The notes under the pieces were generated by a model that was not told the DNA's origin, made no database searches, and saw only the letters and a list, made by a program, of their open reading frames with translations. 64,000 nucleotides of DNA from Catellicoccus marimammalium M35/04/3 (GTDB taxonomy: Bacteria > Bacillota > Bacilli > Lactobacillales > Catellicoccaceae): the NCBI RefSeq assembly GCF_000313915.1, contig NZ_AMYT01000011.1:62001-126000 (forward strand), in the 5' to 3' direction. Made by a program: the position numbers and the translations under genes. Of this stretch, positions 1 to 10,181 are shown one piece after another. Numbering within the stretch: the stretch's first letter is position 1; every line of letters starts with the position of its first letter.

Positions 1-1133
1 AACAAGTATTATCCGATGAGCGTAATTATGAAGAAGAATTGAATTTACAAGAAATGCCTCGTCCTGATGAAATGATTGCTTATTTAGATCAATATGTCAT
101 TGGACAAGATCGAGCAAAAAAAGTATTAGCAGTAGCAGTGTACAATCATTACAAACGTATTAAACATCTTTCTGAAGGTGCCGATGATGATGTAGAGTTA
201 CAAAAGAGTAACATTTGCTTTATTGGTCCTACAGGATCTGGGAAAACCTTCTTAGCCCAAACATTAGCTAAATCTTTACATGTTCCCTTTGCGATTGCAG
301 ATGCAACAAGCTTAACAGAAGCTGGATATGTAGGAGAAGATGTAGAAAACATCCTTTTAAAATTATTACAAGCAGCAGATTATGACTTAGAACGTGCAGA
401 GCATGGAATTATCTATGTCGATGAAATCGATAAAATTGCGCGTAAATCAGAAAGTACATCCATTACTCGTGATGTTTCTGGAGAAGGAGTACAACAAGCA
501 CTCTTGAAAATTTTAGAAGGTACTGTAGCGAATATTCCCCCTCAAGGAGGAAGAAAACATCCACAACAAGAATATATTCCAATGGATACAACAAATATCT
601 TATTCATTGTTGGTGGAGCATTTGATGGAATTGAAAATATTGTGAAAAATCGTTTAGGAGAAAAAGTAATTGGTTTTGGTACTAGTCAAAATACAAAAGT
701 AGATGACGAAACGATTATGCAACAAATTATTCCTGAAGATTTATTGAAATTTGGTTTGATTCCAGAATTTATCGGTCGTTTACCAGTTACTGCAGCGTTA
801 GATAAATTAACAGAAGATGATTTAGTACGTATTTTAGTCGAACCTAAAAATGCATTAGTAAAACAATATCAAAAATTACTTTCTTATGATGATGCAGAAT
901 TAGAGTTTGAAGAAGCATCTTTACGTGCTGTGGCAAAACAAGCGATTGAGCGTAACACCGGAGCACGTGGTTTACGTTCCATCATGGAAAATATTATGAT
1001 GGATGTTATGTATGACATCTCTACTCGTCCAGAAATTAAAAAAGTAATTATTACACCAGAACGAGTAGAAAATATGGTGCCAGCAACTTATATTTTAGAA
1101 GATGGCACAGTAGAAAATGAACAAAAGAAATAG
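1..1133 (+). CDS. clpX: ClpX, ATPase/unfoldase subunit of ClpXP protease (5' partial)
   Basis: ClpX unfolds tagged or damaged proteins and feeds them into the ClpP chamber; it is a cytosolic AAA+ hexamer. The reading frame is open from base 3, so the N-terminal zinc-binding domain lies outside the window. Visible motifs, in order: Walker A GPTGSGKT (about nt 225-248), the pore loop GYVGED, Walker B with IIYVDEIDK, the ClpP-docking VIGFG loop, and the sensor-2 region [10 protein letters not shown]. The C-terminus ends normally with a charged tail. engB follows after 9 bp, the usual clpX-engB pairing in Firmicutes, so the two are probably co-transcribed. The partner clpP is also in this window, at 18.4-19.0 kb. 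Identification is certain; only the start is missing. Confidence 0.97.
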   Translation, partial: QVLSDERNYEEELNLQEMPRPDEMIAYLDQYVIGQDRAKKVLAVAVYNHYKRIKHLSEGADDDVELQKSNICFIGPTGSGKTFLAQTLAKSLHVPFAIADATSLTEAGYVGEDVENILLKLLQAADYDLERAEHGIIYVDEIDKIARKSESTSITRDVSGEGVQQALLKILEGTVANIPPQGGRKHPQQEYIPMDTTNILFIVGGAFDGIENIVKNRLGEKVIGFGTSQNTKVDDETIMQQIIPEDLLKFGLIPEFIGRLPVTAALDKLTEDDLVRILVEPKNALVKQYQKLLSYDDAELEFEEASLRAVAKQAIERNTGARGLRSIMENIMMDVMYDISTRPEIKKVIITPERVENMVPATYILEDGTVENEQKK

Positions 1134-1142
1134 GAGAAGATT

Positions 1143-1727
1143 GTGAAAGTAAATCAGGCAGAAATTGTTATGAGTGCAGTTTCTAAAGCACAATATCCAG
1201 ATACTCATTTAAAGGAAATTGCTTTAGCAGGACGCTCTAATGTAGGAAAATCTTCTTTCATTAATACTTTATTAGGTAGAAAAAATTTAGCTCGTACTTC
1301 AAGTAAACCTGGAAAAACACAAACTTTGAATTTTTATTTAATTGAAAATCAATTTTACTTTGTAGATGTTCCAGGATATGGATATGCGAAAGTTTCTAAA
1401 AAAGAACGAGCAAAATGGGGGAAAATGATTGATGAATATCTATTAGAAAGAGAAGAACTAGAAGCAGTTGTTAGCTTAGTAGATTTTCGTCATGAGCCTT
1501 CAAAAGAAGATTGCCAAATGTATCAATTTTTAAAATATTATGATATTCCTGTAATTGTTGTAGCAACAAAAGCAGATAAAATCCCTCGTGGAAAATGGAA
1601 CAAACATGAAAGTATGATCAAAAAAGCGCTTGATTTTGATAAAGAAGATGATTTTATTATCTTTTCTTCTGTCACAAAACAAGGAAAAGAAGAAGCATGG
1701 CAAGCGATTGAGCATTATTTAGCTTAA
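1143..1727 (+). CDS. engB: EngB/YsxC ribosome-biogenesis GTPase
   Basis: EngB is an essential GTPase of the TrmE-Era-EngA family needed for late 50S subunit assembly. The 194-residue product has the expected length. It shows G1 GRSNVGKSS (around residues 30-38), G3 DVPGYG, and G4 TKAD (around residues 142-145). The start is a GTG with an AGGAGA ribosome site 5 bp upstream, directly after the clpX stop. An intrinsic terminator follows about 55 bp downstream, closing the clpX-engB unit. Confidence 0.95.
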   Translation: MKVNQAEIVMSAVSKAQYPDTHLKEIALAGRSNVGKSSFINTLLGRKNLARTSSKPGKTQTLNFYLIENQFYFVDVPGYGYAKVSKKERAKWGKMIDEYLLEREELEAVVSLVDFRHEPSKEDCQMYQFLKYYDIPVIVVATKADKIPRGKWNKHESMIKKALDFDKEDDFIIFSSVTKQGKEEAWQAIEHYLA

Positions 1728-1780
1728 AAATGACTTTATGAAGTTTGTTTCACAGTAACAATAACTATAGTATTTAAAAG

Positions 1781-1830
1781 AAAAACATAAAGGTTTCTAT
1801 TTTTAATATGGAACTTTTATGTTTTTTATT
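1781..1830 (+). terminator. Rho-independent terminator of clpX-engB
   Basis: Arms of about 13 bases (AACATAAAGGTTTC and GGAACTTTTATGTT, one bulge) are separated by an AT-rich loop and followed by a T run. The site lies downstream of engB and upstream of the feo operator. Confidence 0.7.
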
Positions 1831-1855
1831 TACTTTTAAGTTAAAAAATGTTAGA

Positions 1856-1879
1856 TTGATAATTGAAATTAATTATCAA
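1856..1879. promoter_or_regulatory. Fur-box-like operator upstream of feoAB
   Basis: A perfect 9-bp inverted repeat (TTGATAATT and AATTATCAA, 6-bp spacer) lies 15 bp before the feoA start codon. It closely resembles the classical Fur box built from GATAAT/ATTATC units. Ferrous-iron uptake genes are standard Fur targets, and a Fur-family regulator is encoded at 53402-53866. Binding is inferred. MntR/DtxR-type regulators use comparable palindromes, so the exact regulator is not proven. Confidence 0.65.
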
Positions 1880-1893
1880 TTAGGAGTGAGAAT

Positions 1894-2121
1894 ATGAATT
1901 TAACAGATGTGGCCTTAAACCAAAAAGTGTACATCGAAGATATTTTAGGTACACCTAAGGTCAAACGCCGCTTATTAGATATGGGGTTAACAAAAAATAC
2001 AGAGGTTAAAGTATTGGGACATGCTCCCTTTGGTGACCCATTAAAAATTTCAGTGCGTGGATACACTTTAAGCATGCGCAAAGAAGAAGCAACAAAGATT
2101 AAAGTGAGGGAAAAGCAATGA
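1894..2121 (+). CDS. feoA: FeoA, SH3-like accessory protein of ferrous iron uptake
   Basis: FeoA is a small cytosolic SH3-fold protein that assists FeoB in Fe(II) import. The 75-residue length is typical. The family core VKRRLLDMGLTKNTEVKV and the later DPLKISVRGYTLSMR segment are both present. The ATG has a TAGGAGTGAG ribosome site. The gene overlaps feoB by 4 bp (ATGA), implying translational coupling. The palindrome just upstream suggests iron-dependent repression. Confidence 0.95.
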   Translation: MNLTDVALNQKVYIEDILGTPKVKRRLLDMGLTKNTEVKVLGHAPFGDPLKISVRGYTLSMRKEEATKIKVREKQ

Positions 2122-4241
2122 AAATCGCATTAGTCGGAGAACCAAATACAGGAAAGACAAGTTTATTTAACTTGTTAACTGGTAGTGATCAATTTGTTGG
2201 AAATTGGCCTGGGGTTACCGTAGAACAAAAACGAGGCTATTACCAAAAAAATAAAGAAATTGAGTTAATCGACTTACCAGGAATTTATAGTTTGTCGCCT
2301 TATACAGCAGAAGAAAAGGTGGCACAAAACTACATTATTGATGAAAAACCAGATTTATTACTAAATATTATTGATGGTTCGAATCTAGAACGAAATTTAT
2401 ATCTCACTTTACAATTTATAGATTTGAATTTACCGATGACGATTGCGGTTAATATGTTAGATACGATGAAAAAAGAAGGAGTTCAATTAGATAATCATCG
2501 TTTGAGCAATCTATTAGGAGTACCAGTAACAAATATTAATGCGGTCAATGGGAAAGGTATTGATCACTTAATGATCTGTGCCCAAAAAACAGCGAAAGAA
2601 GAACAAGTGCCCAATCGTTTGGAATATGATTCTCGTTTAGAAGCAGCGATTCAAGAAGTGATTACTTTATTACAAAAAGAAGAAGTAGAACATCCTCGTT
2701 ATTATCGTTGGTATGCTTTAAAACTACTAGAGCGAGATGAAACAGTCAAAGACCGATTGGAATTATCCAATGCTACGCAAAAAGAAATTGATGACATTAT
2801 TAAAATGTTAGAAATGCTATTTAAGGACGATATTGTAAGTATCATCATTAATGAGCGTTATGCTTGTGTAGAAAAGATTGTTAAACAATGTGTTTACCAA
2901 ACTGAAAAGGGAACGATTTGGAGTGAACGTCTAGATCGATTGGTAACCAATCGCTTTTTAGCTTTGCCTATTTTTGCTTTAGTGATTTGGTTTGTTTATT
3001 TCTTATCGATTCAAACCATTGGTACGATGGGGACGGATTGGTTGAATGATGTAGTCTTTGGAGAATGGATTCCTAATGGACTGGATCACTTATTCCAGCA
3101 ATGGTCGGTTTCTCCTTGGTTGCAAAGTTTAGTGATTGATGGAATTGTGGCAGGGGTTGGATCAGTACTTGGATTTTTACCTCAATTGGTTATGCTTTTC
3201 TTATGTTTAGCTTTCTTAGAAGATTGTGGATATATGGCTCGAATTGCCTATATTTTGGATTATTTCTTCCGCAAAATTGGGCTATCTGGGAAATCCTTTA
3301 TTCCGATGTTAATTTCAACAGGATGTGGAGTGCCAGGGATTATGTCTTGTCGTACTATTGAAAATGAGAAAGAACGACAAATGACGATTGCTTTAACTAC
3401 TTTCATGCCTTGTTCTGCCAAATTAGCAATTATTGGTCTAGTTGCTGGAGCCTTTTTCCCAAATAATAGTTTTGTTGCTCCTTTAACTTATTTCATTTGC
3501 TTTGGTGTCATTATTCTATCTGGTTTATTATTGAAAAAGACAAAATATTTCCAAAAAGACCGCAGTGTCTTTTTAATGGAATTACCAGTCTATCACTGGC
3601 CAACCTTTAAAAATTTATGGCGCCAAACTTGGCATAATAGTTCTGCCTTCGTGAAAAAAGCAGGAACCATCATTTTCCTATGCAGTATGATTTTATGGTT
3701 CACAAGTAATTTCAATTTTATGGGACAAATGGTACCAGAAGAAGATAGTATTTTAGCGATTATTGGTAAAGCCATTGCCTTTATCTTTGCACCATTAGGA
3801 TTTGGTGATTGGAAAGCTACAGTAGCTGTCTTTGTTGGCTTGAGTGCAAAAGAAAATGTAGTAAATACATTAGGAGTTTTATACCATCAAACCGTAAATA
3901 CAGATAACGGACAAGAATTATGGACGATTTTACGTCAAGTTTATACTCCACTAGCTGGCTTTTCTTTCTTATTGTTTAATTTAATTTGTGCTCCTTGTTT
4001 TGCTGCCATTGGAGCGATGAAACGTGAATTAGGAAGTATGCGCTTAGCTATTCATGTTATTCTTTTCCAATGTGGATTAGCTTATGTGATTAGTTTTATT
4101 GTATATCAGTTAGGAAGTGTCTTTTTAACTGGAGAATGGACATTATGGAGTTGGATTGCGATTGCTCTTTGTCTAGTGCTTATTTATTTGATTATTCGTA
4201 AAGAAAGAAAGGAACAAGCCGTATGGGAGATTTCATTATAA
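2118..4241 (+). CDS. feoB: FeoB, GTP-gated ferrous iron transporter
   Basis: FeoB is the Fe(II) permease in the cytoplasmic membrane. The N-terminal G domain shows G1 GEPNTGKTS (residues 7-15), G3 DLPGIYSL, and G4 NMLD. A helical linker comes next, then the polytopic membrane domain from about residue 280, with the two Gate regions containing conserved CG/CAPC-type cysteines (TGCGVPG and CAPCFAAIG). The 707-residue length is normal. The 3' end overlaps a small Cys-rich peptide gene by 19 bp. Expected co-regulation with feoA by the upstream operator. Confidence 0.97.
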   Translation: MKIALVGEPNTGKTSLFNLLTGSDQFVGNWPGVTVEQKRGYYQKNKEIELIDLPGIYSLSPYTAEEKVAQNYIIDEKPDLLLNIIDGSNLERNLYLTLQFIDLNLPMTIAVNMLDTMKKEGVQLDNHRLSNLLGVPVTNINAVNGKGIDHLMICAQKTAKEEQVPNRLEYDSRLEAAIQEVITLLQKEEVEHPRYYRWYALKLLERDETVKDRLELSNATQKEIDDIIKMLEMLFKDDIVSIIINERYACVEKIVKQCVYQTEKGTIWSERLDRLVTNRFLALPIFALVIWFVYFLSIQTIGTMGTDWLNDVVFGEWIPNGLDHLFQQWSVSPWLQSLVIDGIVAGVGSVLGFLPQLVMLFLCLAFLEDCGYMARIAYILDYFFRKIGLSGKSFIPMLISTGCGVPGIMSCRTIENEKERQMTIALTTFMPCSAKLAIIGLVAGAFFPNNSFVAPLTYFICFGVIILSGLLLKKTKYFQKDRSVFLMELPVYHWPTFKNLWRQTWHNSSAFVKKAGTIIFLCSMILWFTSNFNFMGQMVPEEDSILAIIGKAIAFIFAPLGFGDWKATVAVFVGLSAKENVVNTLGVLYHQTVNTDNGQELWTILRQVYTPLAGFSFLLFNLICAPCFAAIGAMKRELGSMRLAIHVILFQCGLAYVISFIVYQLGSVFLTGEWTLWSWIAIALCLVLIYLIIRKERKEQAVWEISL

Positions 4242-4333
4242 TTTTTTTATTAGTCGTTATTAGTATTTTTGCCTATCGTTCATGGAAAAAGAATGGTAGT
4301 TGTGATGGTGACTGTGGAAAATGTAATCATTAA
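4223..4333 (+). CDS. FeoB-associated Cys-rich membrane peptide
   Basis: This 36-residue peptide starts at an ATG inside the 3' end of feoB and has one N-terminal transmembrane helix (about residues 4-18). A short basic stretch follows, then a tail with three cysteines spaced CDGDCGKC. This is the layout of the small FeoB-associated Cys-rich proteins that follow feoB in many Firmicutes, sometimes treated as a FeoC substitute. The cysteines could bind Fe(II) on the membrane face; that role is inference. The stop is followed at once by a terminator. Small size makes gene callers miss it, but the location and motif are convincing. Confidence 0.85.
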   Translation: MGDFIIIFLLVVISIFAYRSWKKNGSCDGDCGKCNH

Positions 4334-4336
4334 AAG

Positions 4337-4368
4337 AAAAAAGCTTCGCTTAATGCGGAGCTTTTTTT
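4337..4368. terminator. Bidirectional terminator between feo operon and mntE
   Basis: Arms AAAAAAGCTTCGC and GCGGAGCTTTTTTT pair across a short TTAAT loop, with A and T runs on both sides so it can stop both convergent units. The minus-strand stop codon of the efflux gene lies in the loop. Confidence 0.85.
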
Positions 4369-5228
4369 GGTGTGGGTTCAACGTGAACTTCTACATCATA
4401 AATATGAAATTGATGAGCTAATTTTTCTTCAATAATTTCAGTAACTTGATGGCTATGTTCCACGGTCCATTGTGGATTCATATAAACCACCACATCTAAA
4501 AAGATATGACTACCATATTCTCGACCACGTAAGGAGCGTACTCCTTCGACACCATCTATTTTTAAAATAAAAGATTTATATTGATTTAAAAGACAATTAT
4601 CAAAGCCATCAGAAAGAGAAAAAGCACTTTGATAGAAAATTTCTAACGCTGTTTTTAAAATAATTAAACCAATAATAAGTGCAGCTGTAGTATCTAACCA
4701 AGGCATATGGAAAACAGAGGCGATAATGGCAATACTTGTACCAATAGAAGTATAAGCATCGCTCAAATTATCTTTCGCTACTGCAAGCAAACTATTACTT
4801 TTTGTTTTTTGAGCTAATTTTTTGTTGTAACGATAAACAAAATACATAATAAGAGCAGAGAATAGTCCGATAATAAAAGCATAAATATCTGGAGTCTCAT
4901 TTTTATGATGGAAAAGATTTTCAATTGCAGGTCCAATGACATTTAGCCCAACGACAATCATTAAAATAGAGGTTAATAAACTCGCAATGGTTTCAATTTT
5001 CCAATGACCATAAGGGTGCCCTTTGTCTTTAGGACGACTAGAAAGCTTTAACCCAATGAGAACAAAAATATTACTTAAAATATCTGTGAAGTTATTCCAT
5101 CCATCGGCACTTAAGGCTTCAGATGAGGTGAAGCGACCAATAAAGATCTTCAATCCGGCGATGAACGTATAGGTAACAATACTAATGATAGCTCCGCGTT
5201 CAGCGAGTTTTAAAGGATTTGTTGACAT
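4350..5228 (-). CDS. mntE: MntE-type manganese efflux protein (cation diffusion facilitator)
   Basis: A six-helix CDF transporter of 292 residues with a cytoplasmic C-terminal ferredoxin-like domain (from about 210). The metal-site residues are Asn45-xxx-Asp49 in helix 2 and Asp153-xxx-Asp157 in helix 5. This N/D/D/D quartet matches the arrangement described for pneumococcal MntE. Zinc-specific CDFs instead carry a His/Asp mix. HPYGHWK follows helix 2. It therefore most likely exports Mn(II) from the cytosol. The ribosome site is GAGGG before the ATG. It is convergent with the feo operon and divergent from uvrB. No yybP-ykoY manganese riboswitch fits in the short leader. Mn specificity is inferred from the quartet. 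Confidence 0.85.
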   Translation of the reverse strand: MSTNPLKLAERGAIISIVTYTFIAGLKIFIGRFTSSEALSADGWNNFTDILSNIFVLIGLKLSSRPKDKGHPYGHWKIETIASLLTSILMIVVGLNVIGPAIENLFHHKNETPDIYAFIIGLFSALIMYFVYRYNKKLAQKTKSNSLLAVAKDNLSDAYTSIGTSIAIIASVFHMPWLDTTAALIIGLIILKTALEIFYQSAFSLSDGFDNCLLNQYKSFILKIDGVEGVRSLRGREYGSHIFLDVVVYMNPQWTVEHSHQVTEIIEEKLAHQFHIYDVEVHVEPTPKKAPH

Positions 5229-5371
5229 GGTAATTCCCTCTTTCGACTAAAAAATAATTCCTATAAATAGGCACCATCCATTTATTATAGTATGATGAAT
5301 GAGAATAGAAAATAGTAAACTGAAAAAAAGTAAAAAGAATGTGAGAAGAAAACGATAAAGGAGGAATAGAG

Positions 5372-7345
5372 ATGGCAAAATTTGAGTTAGTATCAAAATA
5401 TCAACCGAGTGGCGACCAAGAAAAAGCAATTCATCAATTAGTACAAGGAGTAGAAGAAGGAAGTCATGAACAAATTTTATTAGGGGCAACAGGAACAGGA
5501 AAAACGTTCACCATGGCAAATGTTATTGCTCAGGTGAACCAACCTACGTTAGTGATTGCTCATAATAAAACATTAGCTGGACAATTGTACAATGAGTTAA
5601 AAGAATTTTTTCCTCATAATGCCGTAGAATATTTTGTTAGCTACTATGATTATTATCAACCAGAATCCTATAATCCGATTAGCGATACTTATATTGAAAA
5701 AGATGCGAGTCGTAATGCAGATATTGATCGTCTTCGCCACTCTGCAACCAACGCGCTATTAGAGCGAGAAGATGTCATTATCGTTTCTTCGGTTTCTGCC
5801 ATTTATGGATTAGGAAATCCAGAAGAATATAAAAAACGAGTATTATCCTTACGTGTGGGGTCAGAATGGGATCGTCAAGAATTATTGCATGCTTTTGTGG
5901 AACGCCACTATGAACGAAATGATATCAATTTCCAACGGGGAACCTTCCGCGTTCGTGGTGATTTAGTCGAAATTATTCCGGCAAACTATGAAAATAAGGG
6001 AGTTCGTTTAGAATTTTTTGGAGATGAATTGGAAGGAATTTATCTTTTTGATGTGCTAACTGGTCATGTTGAAAAATCACTAAAACATATTGCGATTTTT
6101 CCTGCAACGCACTTTTTAAGTGATGAAGAGCGACTACAAAGTGCGATTGCTGGAATTGAAAAAGAGCTAGAAGAGCGCTTAGAATTTTTTGAAAAAGAAG
6201 GCAAGCCTCTGGAAAAAGAACGTCTACAACAACGAACAGAATATGATTTAGAAATGTTAAAAGAAATGGGATATACGAGTGGAATTGAAAACTATGCGCG
6301 TTACTTTGATGGCAGAAAAGAAGGAAATCCACCTTTTACCTTATTAGATTTTTTCCCTGATCAATTTTTAACATTTATTGATGAATCTCATGCAACCGTA
6401 CCTCAGCTTTCAGGAATGGTGAAAGGGGATTTATCAAGAAAAAATCGTTTAGCCGAATATGGATTCCGCTTACCAAGTGCTGCAGAAAACCGACCTTTAT
6501 CCTTAGAAGAATTTGAAAAAAAAGTACCTGAGGTGATTTATATTTCTGCCACCCCTGGAGACTATGAACTAGGAAAAACCGATAAAATTGTAGAACAAAT
6601 TATTCGTCCTACAGGATTACTAGATCCAAAAATTGAAGTTCGTCCAACGAAAGGACAAATGGAAGATTTATTAGGGGAAATTCGTCAACGAGTAAAGAAA
6701 AAAGAACGTGTTTTTGTCACTACCTTGACGAAAAAAATGGCGGAAGATTTGACAGACTATTTACGAGAACTAGATGTCCGTGTTCGCTACATGCATAGTG
6801 ATATTAAAACATTAGAGCGAAGCCGCCTATTACGTGATTTGCGCTTAGGAAAGTTTGATGTTTTAGTTGGAATTAACTTATTGCGAGAAGGAATTGATGT
6901 GCCCGAAGTTTCTTTAGTAGCAATTATGGATGCAGATAAAGAAGGATTTTTACGTAATGAACGATCTTTAATTCAAACGATTGGTCGAGCAGCTCGAAAT
7001 GCTCATGGAGAGGTCATTATGTATGCAGATAAAATCACACCATCAATGAAAAAAGCCATCTATGAAACAGAACGTCGTCGTTCCATTCAAGAAGCGTATA
7101 ATAAAGAACATGGAATTACACCAAAAACGATTATTAAAGAAATTCCAGAAGAAATTACTATTGAACAAAAGAAAGAAAAAGAAGAAGTATTAGATTTATC
7201 TGTCATGACGATTCGTGAAAAGAAATCTTATGCTCAACACATTGAACAAGAAATGAAAAAAGCAGCAGAGCAGTTGGATTTTGAACAAGCAGCGGAATTG
7301 AGAGATTTATTAAAAGAGGTGCAAAAAGAAATTGGAAACAAATAA
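5372..7345 (+). CDS. uvrB: UvrB, excinuclease ABC subunit B
   Basis: UvrB verifies DNA damage in nucleotide excision repair and recruits UvrC. The 657-residue product shows Walker A GATGTGKT (near residues 38-45), the beta-hairpin [10 protein letters not shown], helicase motif DESH, SATPG, and helicase C-terminal motifs GRAARN. A C-terminal UVR coiled coil ([13 protein letters not shown]) binds UvrC/UvrA. The ATG follows a strong AAAGGAGG. uvrA overlaps its 3' end by 14 bp, so the two are coupled. No LexA/DinR box was recognised upstream. Confidence 0.98.
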   Translation: MAKFELVSKYQPSGDQEKAIHQLVQGVEEGSHEQILLGATGTGKTFTMANVIAQVNQPTLVIAHNKTLAGQLYNELKEFFPHNAVEYFVSYYDYYQPESYNPISDTYIEKDASRNADIDRLRHSATNALLEREDVIIVSSVSAIYGLGNPEEYKKRVLSLRVGSEWDRQELLHAFVERHYERNDINFQRGTFRVRGDLVEIIPANYENKGVRLEFFGDELEGIYLFDVLTGHVEKSLKHIAIFPATHFLSDEERLQSAIAGIEKELEERLEFFEKEGKPLEKERLQQRTEYDLEMLKEMGYTSGIENYARYFDGRKEGNPPFTLLDFFPDQFLTFIDESHATVPQLSGMVKGDLSRKNRLAEYGFRLPSAAENRPLSLEEFEKKVPEVIYISATPGDYELGKTDKIVEQIIRPTGLLDPKIEVRPTKGQMEDLLGEIRQRVKKKERVFVTTLTKKMAEDLTDYLRELDVRVRYMHSDIKTLERSRLLRDLRLGKFDVLVGINLLREGIDVPEVSLVAIMDADKEGFLRNERSLIQTIGRAARNAHGEVIMYADKITPSMKKAIYETERRRSIQEAYNKEHGITPKTIIKEIPEEITIEQKKEKEEVLDLSVMTIREKKSYAQHIEQEMKKAAEQLDFEQAAELRDLLKEVQKEIGNK

Positions 7346-10181
7346 ATGGTTAAAAGTACGTGGCGCAAAGACGCATAATTTAAAAGATGTCTCTGTAGAT
7401 ATTCCCAAAGATCAGTTTGTAGTATTTACAGGTCTTTCTGGTTCGGGGAAAAGTTCGTTAGCGTTTGATACGATTTATGCCGAAGGAAAACGTCGATATG
7501 TCGAAAGTTTATCCACTTATGCTCGTCAATTTTTGGGACAAATGGATAAAGCAGAAGTGGATCAAATTGATGGGTTGAGCCCAGCGATTGCGATTGAACA
7601 AAAAACGACAAACCATAATCCTCGTTCAACCGTCGGAACGGTGACAGAAATTTATGATTATTTACGTTTGTTATATAGCCGTGTGGGGGTTCCCTATTGT
7701 CCTCATGACCATATTCCAATCATTGCTCAATCACTATCTGAAATTACAGAAGAAATTATGCAATGGGAAGAAGGAACCAAAATTCAGATTTTAGCTCCGA
7801 TTGTACAAAAAGAAAATGGAGATTTAAAAGCGATTGTCGAACGTTGGAAAAAAGAAGGATACTTGCGCTTTTATATTGATGAAGAGATGGTCTTAGGAGA
7901 TGAATTTGCTGGTGTTGATCCAAACAAAGAGCATTCTTTATCCATCGTCATTGACCGTTTAGTGATGAAAAAAGGAATTCAAACGCGTCTTTACGAAAGT
8001 TTAGAATTAGCAGGGCAATTAGCAGATGGTAGAATTGAAGTTTTAAAAAATAAAGAAAAAGAACCTCATACTTATAATGAAAATTATGCTTGTGCAAAAT
8101 GTGGATTTACAGTTGAAGAATTGACACCAACCTTATTTAGTTTCAATTCTCCTTATGGTGCTTGTCCTCAATGTGATGGATTAGGAAGAAAATTAGAAGT
8201 AGATTTAGAGGCAGTGATTCCTGATGATGGTTTAACTTTAGAAGAAGGTGCTTTAGCTCCTTGGCAACCGAAAAGTTCTAACTATTATCGTGATTTATTG
8301 ACTGCAGCTTGTGAGAAGTTTTCAATCCCGATGGATGTTCCTTTCAAAAAATTGAAGAAAAAACAAAGAGAACTTCTATTATATGGAGATAAGAAAAAAG
8401 AAAAAATTCGTTTTGAAAGAAAAAATGAATTCACAGGAGAAATGAGAACAGCAGAAGTGACTTTTGAAGGAGTCGTGCCTAATGTTTGGCGTCGTTATAA
8501 TGAAACAAGTAGTGATACGGTTCGTGAACAATTAAAAGATTATATTCAAGCACTACCTTGTCCTCACTGTCATGGATATCGCTTGAATGATCAAGCATTA
8601 AGTGTTCATATTGGTGGAAAAAATATTGGTGAAGTGACCGCTTTATCGGTAGAAGAAGCATTACAATTCTTTTCTCAATTAGAATTTGACTCTGTCCATC
8701 AACAAATTGCGGCACCCATCCAAAAAGAAATTCAGAGTCGTTTACAATTTTTACAAAATGTAGGCTTAGATTATTTAACACTGAATCGAACCGCAGGAAG
8801 TCTTTCTGGAGGAGAATCTCAGCGTATTCGTTTAGCCACTCAGATTGGAGCGAATCTTTCAGGAGTGCTATATGTGTTGGATGAACCTTCCATTGGTCTA
8901 CATCAACGAGATAATGATCGTTTATTATCTTCTTTACGCGCGATGCAACAATTAGGAAATACATTAATTGTTGTAGAACATGATGAAGATACCATTCGAG
9001 CAGCAGATTACATTGTAGAAATTGGACCAAAAGCAGGAAAAAATGGAGGAGAAATTATTGTGACTGGTTCAGTTGAAGATTTAATCAAAGAACCTCATTC
9101 GATTACGGGACAATATTTATCACAAAAGAAACAAATTTTACCACGAGAAGAAACACGACCATTAGATCAAGGTGAAATTATTGTCCGTGGAGCAAAAGAA
9201 AATAACCTACAAAATATTGAAGTTCATTTTCCATTGCATACCTTTACGGCTGTGACTGGTGTTTCAGGTTCTGGAAAGAGTACATTAGTGAATCAAATTT
9301 TAAAACGTGGTTTATGGCAAAAAATGGGAATCAAAACTGAAAAGCCAGGACGTCATGAAGAAATCCTTGGGGTAGAACAAATTGAAAAAATTATTGATAT
9401 TGACCAAAGCCCTATTGGTAGAACTCCACGCAGTAATCCAGCTACTTATACTTCAGTTTTTGATGATATTCGAGAGTTATTTGCTCAAACGAAAGAAGCA
9501 AAAGCTCGTGGCTATCAAAAAGGGCGCTTTAGCTTTAATGTCAAAGGAGGACGTTGTGAGTATTGTAAAGGGGATGGCATTTTAAAAATTGAAATGCACT
9601 TTTTACCTGATGTCTATGTTCCTTGTGAAGTATGTAAAGGAACTCGCTATAATTCTGAAACACTAGAAGTCAAATATCGTGGAAAAACCATTGCAGAAGT
9701 ATTAGATATGACGGTAGCAGAAGCCGTAGAATTTTTTGCCGCAATTCCAAAAATTGAACGAAAATTACAGACGTTAATGGATGTAGGGTTAGATTATATT
9801 ACATTGGGACAGCCTGCAACAACACTTTCTGGTGGAGAAGCGCAACGTATTAAATTGGCTAGTGAATTACAAAAGAAAAATACCGGAAATTACCTTTACA
9901 TTTTAGATGAACCTACTACCGGGTTACATCCAGATGATGTCAAACGATTACTAGACATTTTACAAAGACTTGTAGATAATGGAAATACCGTGTTAGTGAT
10001 TGAACATAACTTAGATGTAATTCAATGTGCGGATTATATTATTGATCTAGGACCAGAAGGTGGCGTAAAAGGTGGGCAAGTCATTGCGACAGGAACGCCA
10101 AAAGAAGTAGCTCAATGTAAGGAGAGTTACACGGGTCAATATTTAAAGAAATTATGGAAGGAACGAAACAATGGAAGATAA
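7332..10181 (+). CDS. uvrA: UvrA, excinuclease ABC subunit A
   Basis: UvrA is the damage-sensing ABC-type ATPase dimer. The 949-residue protein has two nucleotide-binding domains with Walker [10 protein letters not shown] (N) and GVSGSGKST (C). It has signature motifs LSGGESQR and LSGGEAQR, and two zinc fingers (CAKC...CPQC and CEYC...CEVC). The start is a TTG inside the end of uvrB, since no ATG in frame fits, and an AGAGGTG ribosome site lies about 10 bp upstream. The 3' end overlaps rapZ by 11 bp. Length and motifs are intact. Confidence 0.98.
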   Translation: METNKWLKVRGAKTHNLKDVSVDIPKDQFVVFTGLSGSGKSSLAFDTIYAEGKRRYVESLSTYARQFLGQMDKAEVDQIDGLSPAIAIEQKTTNHNPRSTVGTVTEIYDYLRLLYSRVGVPYCPHDHIPIIAQSLSEITEEIMQWEEGTKIQILAPIVQKENGDLKAIVERWKKEGYLRFYIDEEMVLGDEFAGVDPNKEHSLSIVIDRLVMKKGIQTRLYESLELAGQLADGRIEVLKNKEKEPHTYNENYACAKCGFTVEELTPTLFSFNSPYGACPQCDGLGRKLEVDLEAVIPDDGLTLEEGALAPWQPKSSNYYRDLLTAACEKFSIPMDVPFKKLKKKQRELLLYGDKKKEKIRFERKNEFTGEMRTAEVTFEGVVPNVWRRYNETSSDTVREQLKDYIQALPCPHCHGYRLNDQALSVHIGGKNIGEVTALSVEEALQFFSQLEFDSVHQQIAAPIQKEIQSRLQFLQNVGLDYLTLNRTAGSLSGGESQRIRLATQIGANLSGVLYVLDEPSIGLHQRDNDRLLSSLRAMQQLGNTLIVVEHDEDTIRAADYIVEIGPKAGKNGGEIIVTGSVEDLIKEPHSITGQYLSQKKQILPREETRPLDQGEIIVRGAKENNLQNIEVHFPLHTFTAVTGVSGSGKSTLVNQILKRGLWQKMGIKTEKPGRHEEILGVEQIEKIIDIDQSPIGRTPRSNPATYTSVFDDIRELFAQTKEAKARGYQKGRFSFNVKGGRCEYCKGDGILKIEMHFLPDVYVPCEVCKGTRYNSETLEVKYRGKTIAEVLDMTVAEAVEFFAAIPKIERKLQTLMDVGLDYITLGQPATTLSGGEAQRIKLASELQKKNTGNYLYILDEPTTGLHPDDVKRLLDILQRLVDNGNTVLVIEHNLDVIQCADYIIDLGPEGGVKGGQVIATGTPKEVAQCKESYTGQYLKKLWKERNNGR

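Noticed and set aside
5229-5371. Manganese riboswitch before mntE
   Set aside because: The leader is too short and shows none of the conserved yybP-ykoY loops.
8479-9030. 183-codon minus-strand frame inside uvrA
   Set aside because: Shadow of the uvrA coding frame; no ribosome site or recognisable domain.
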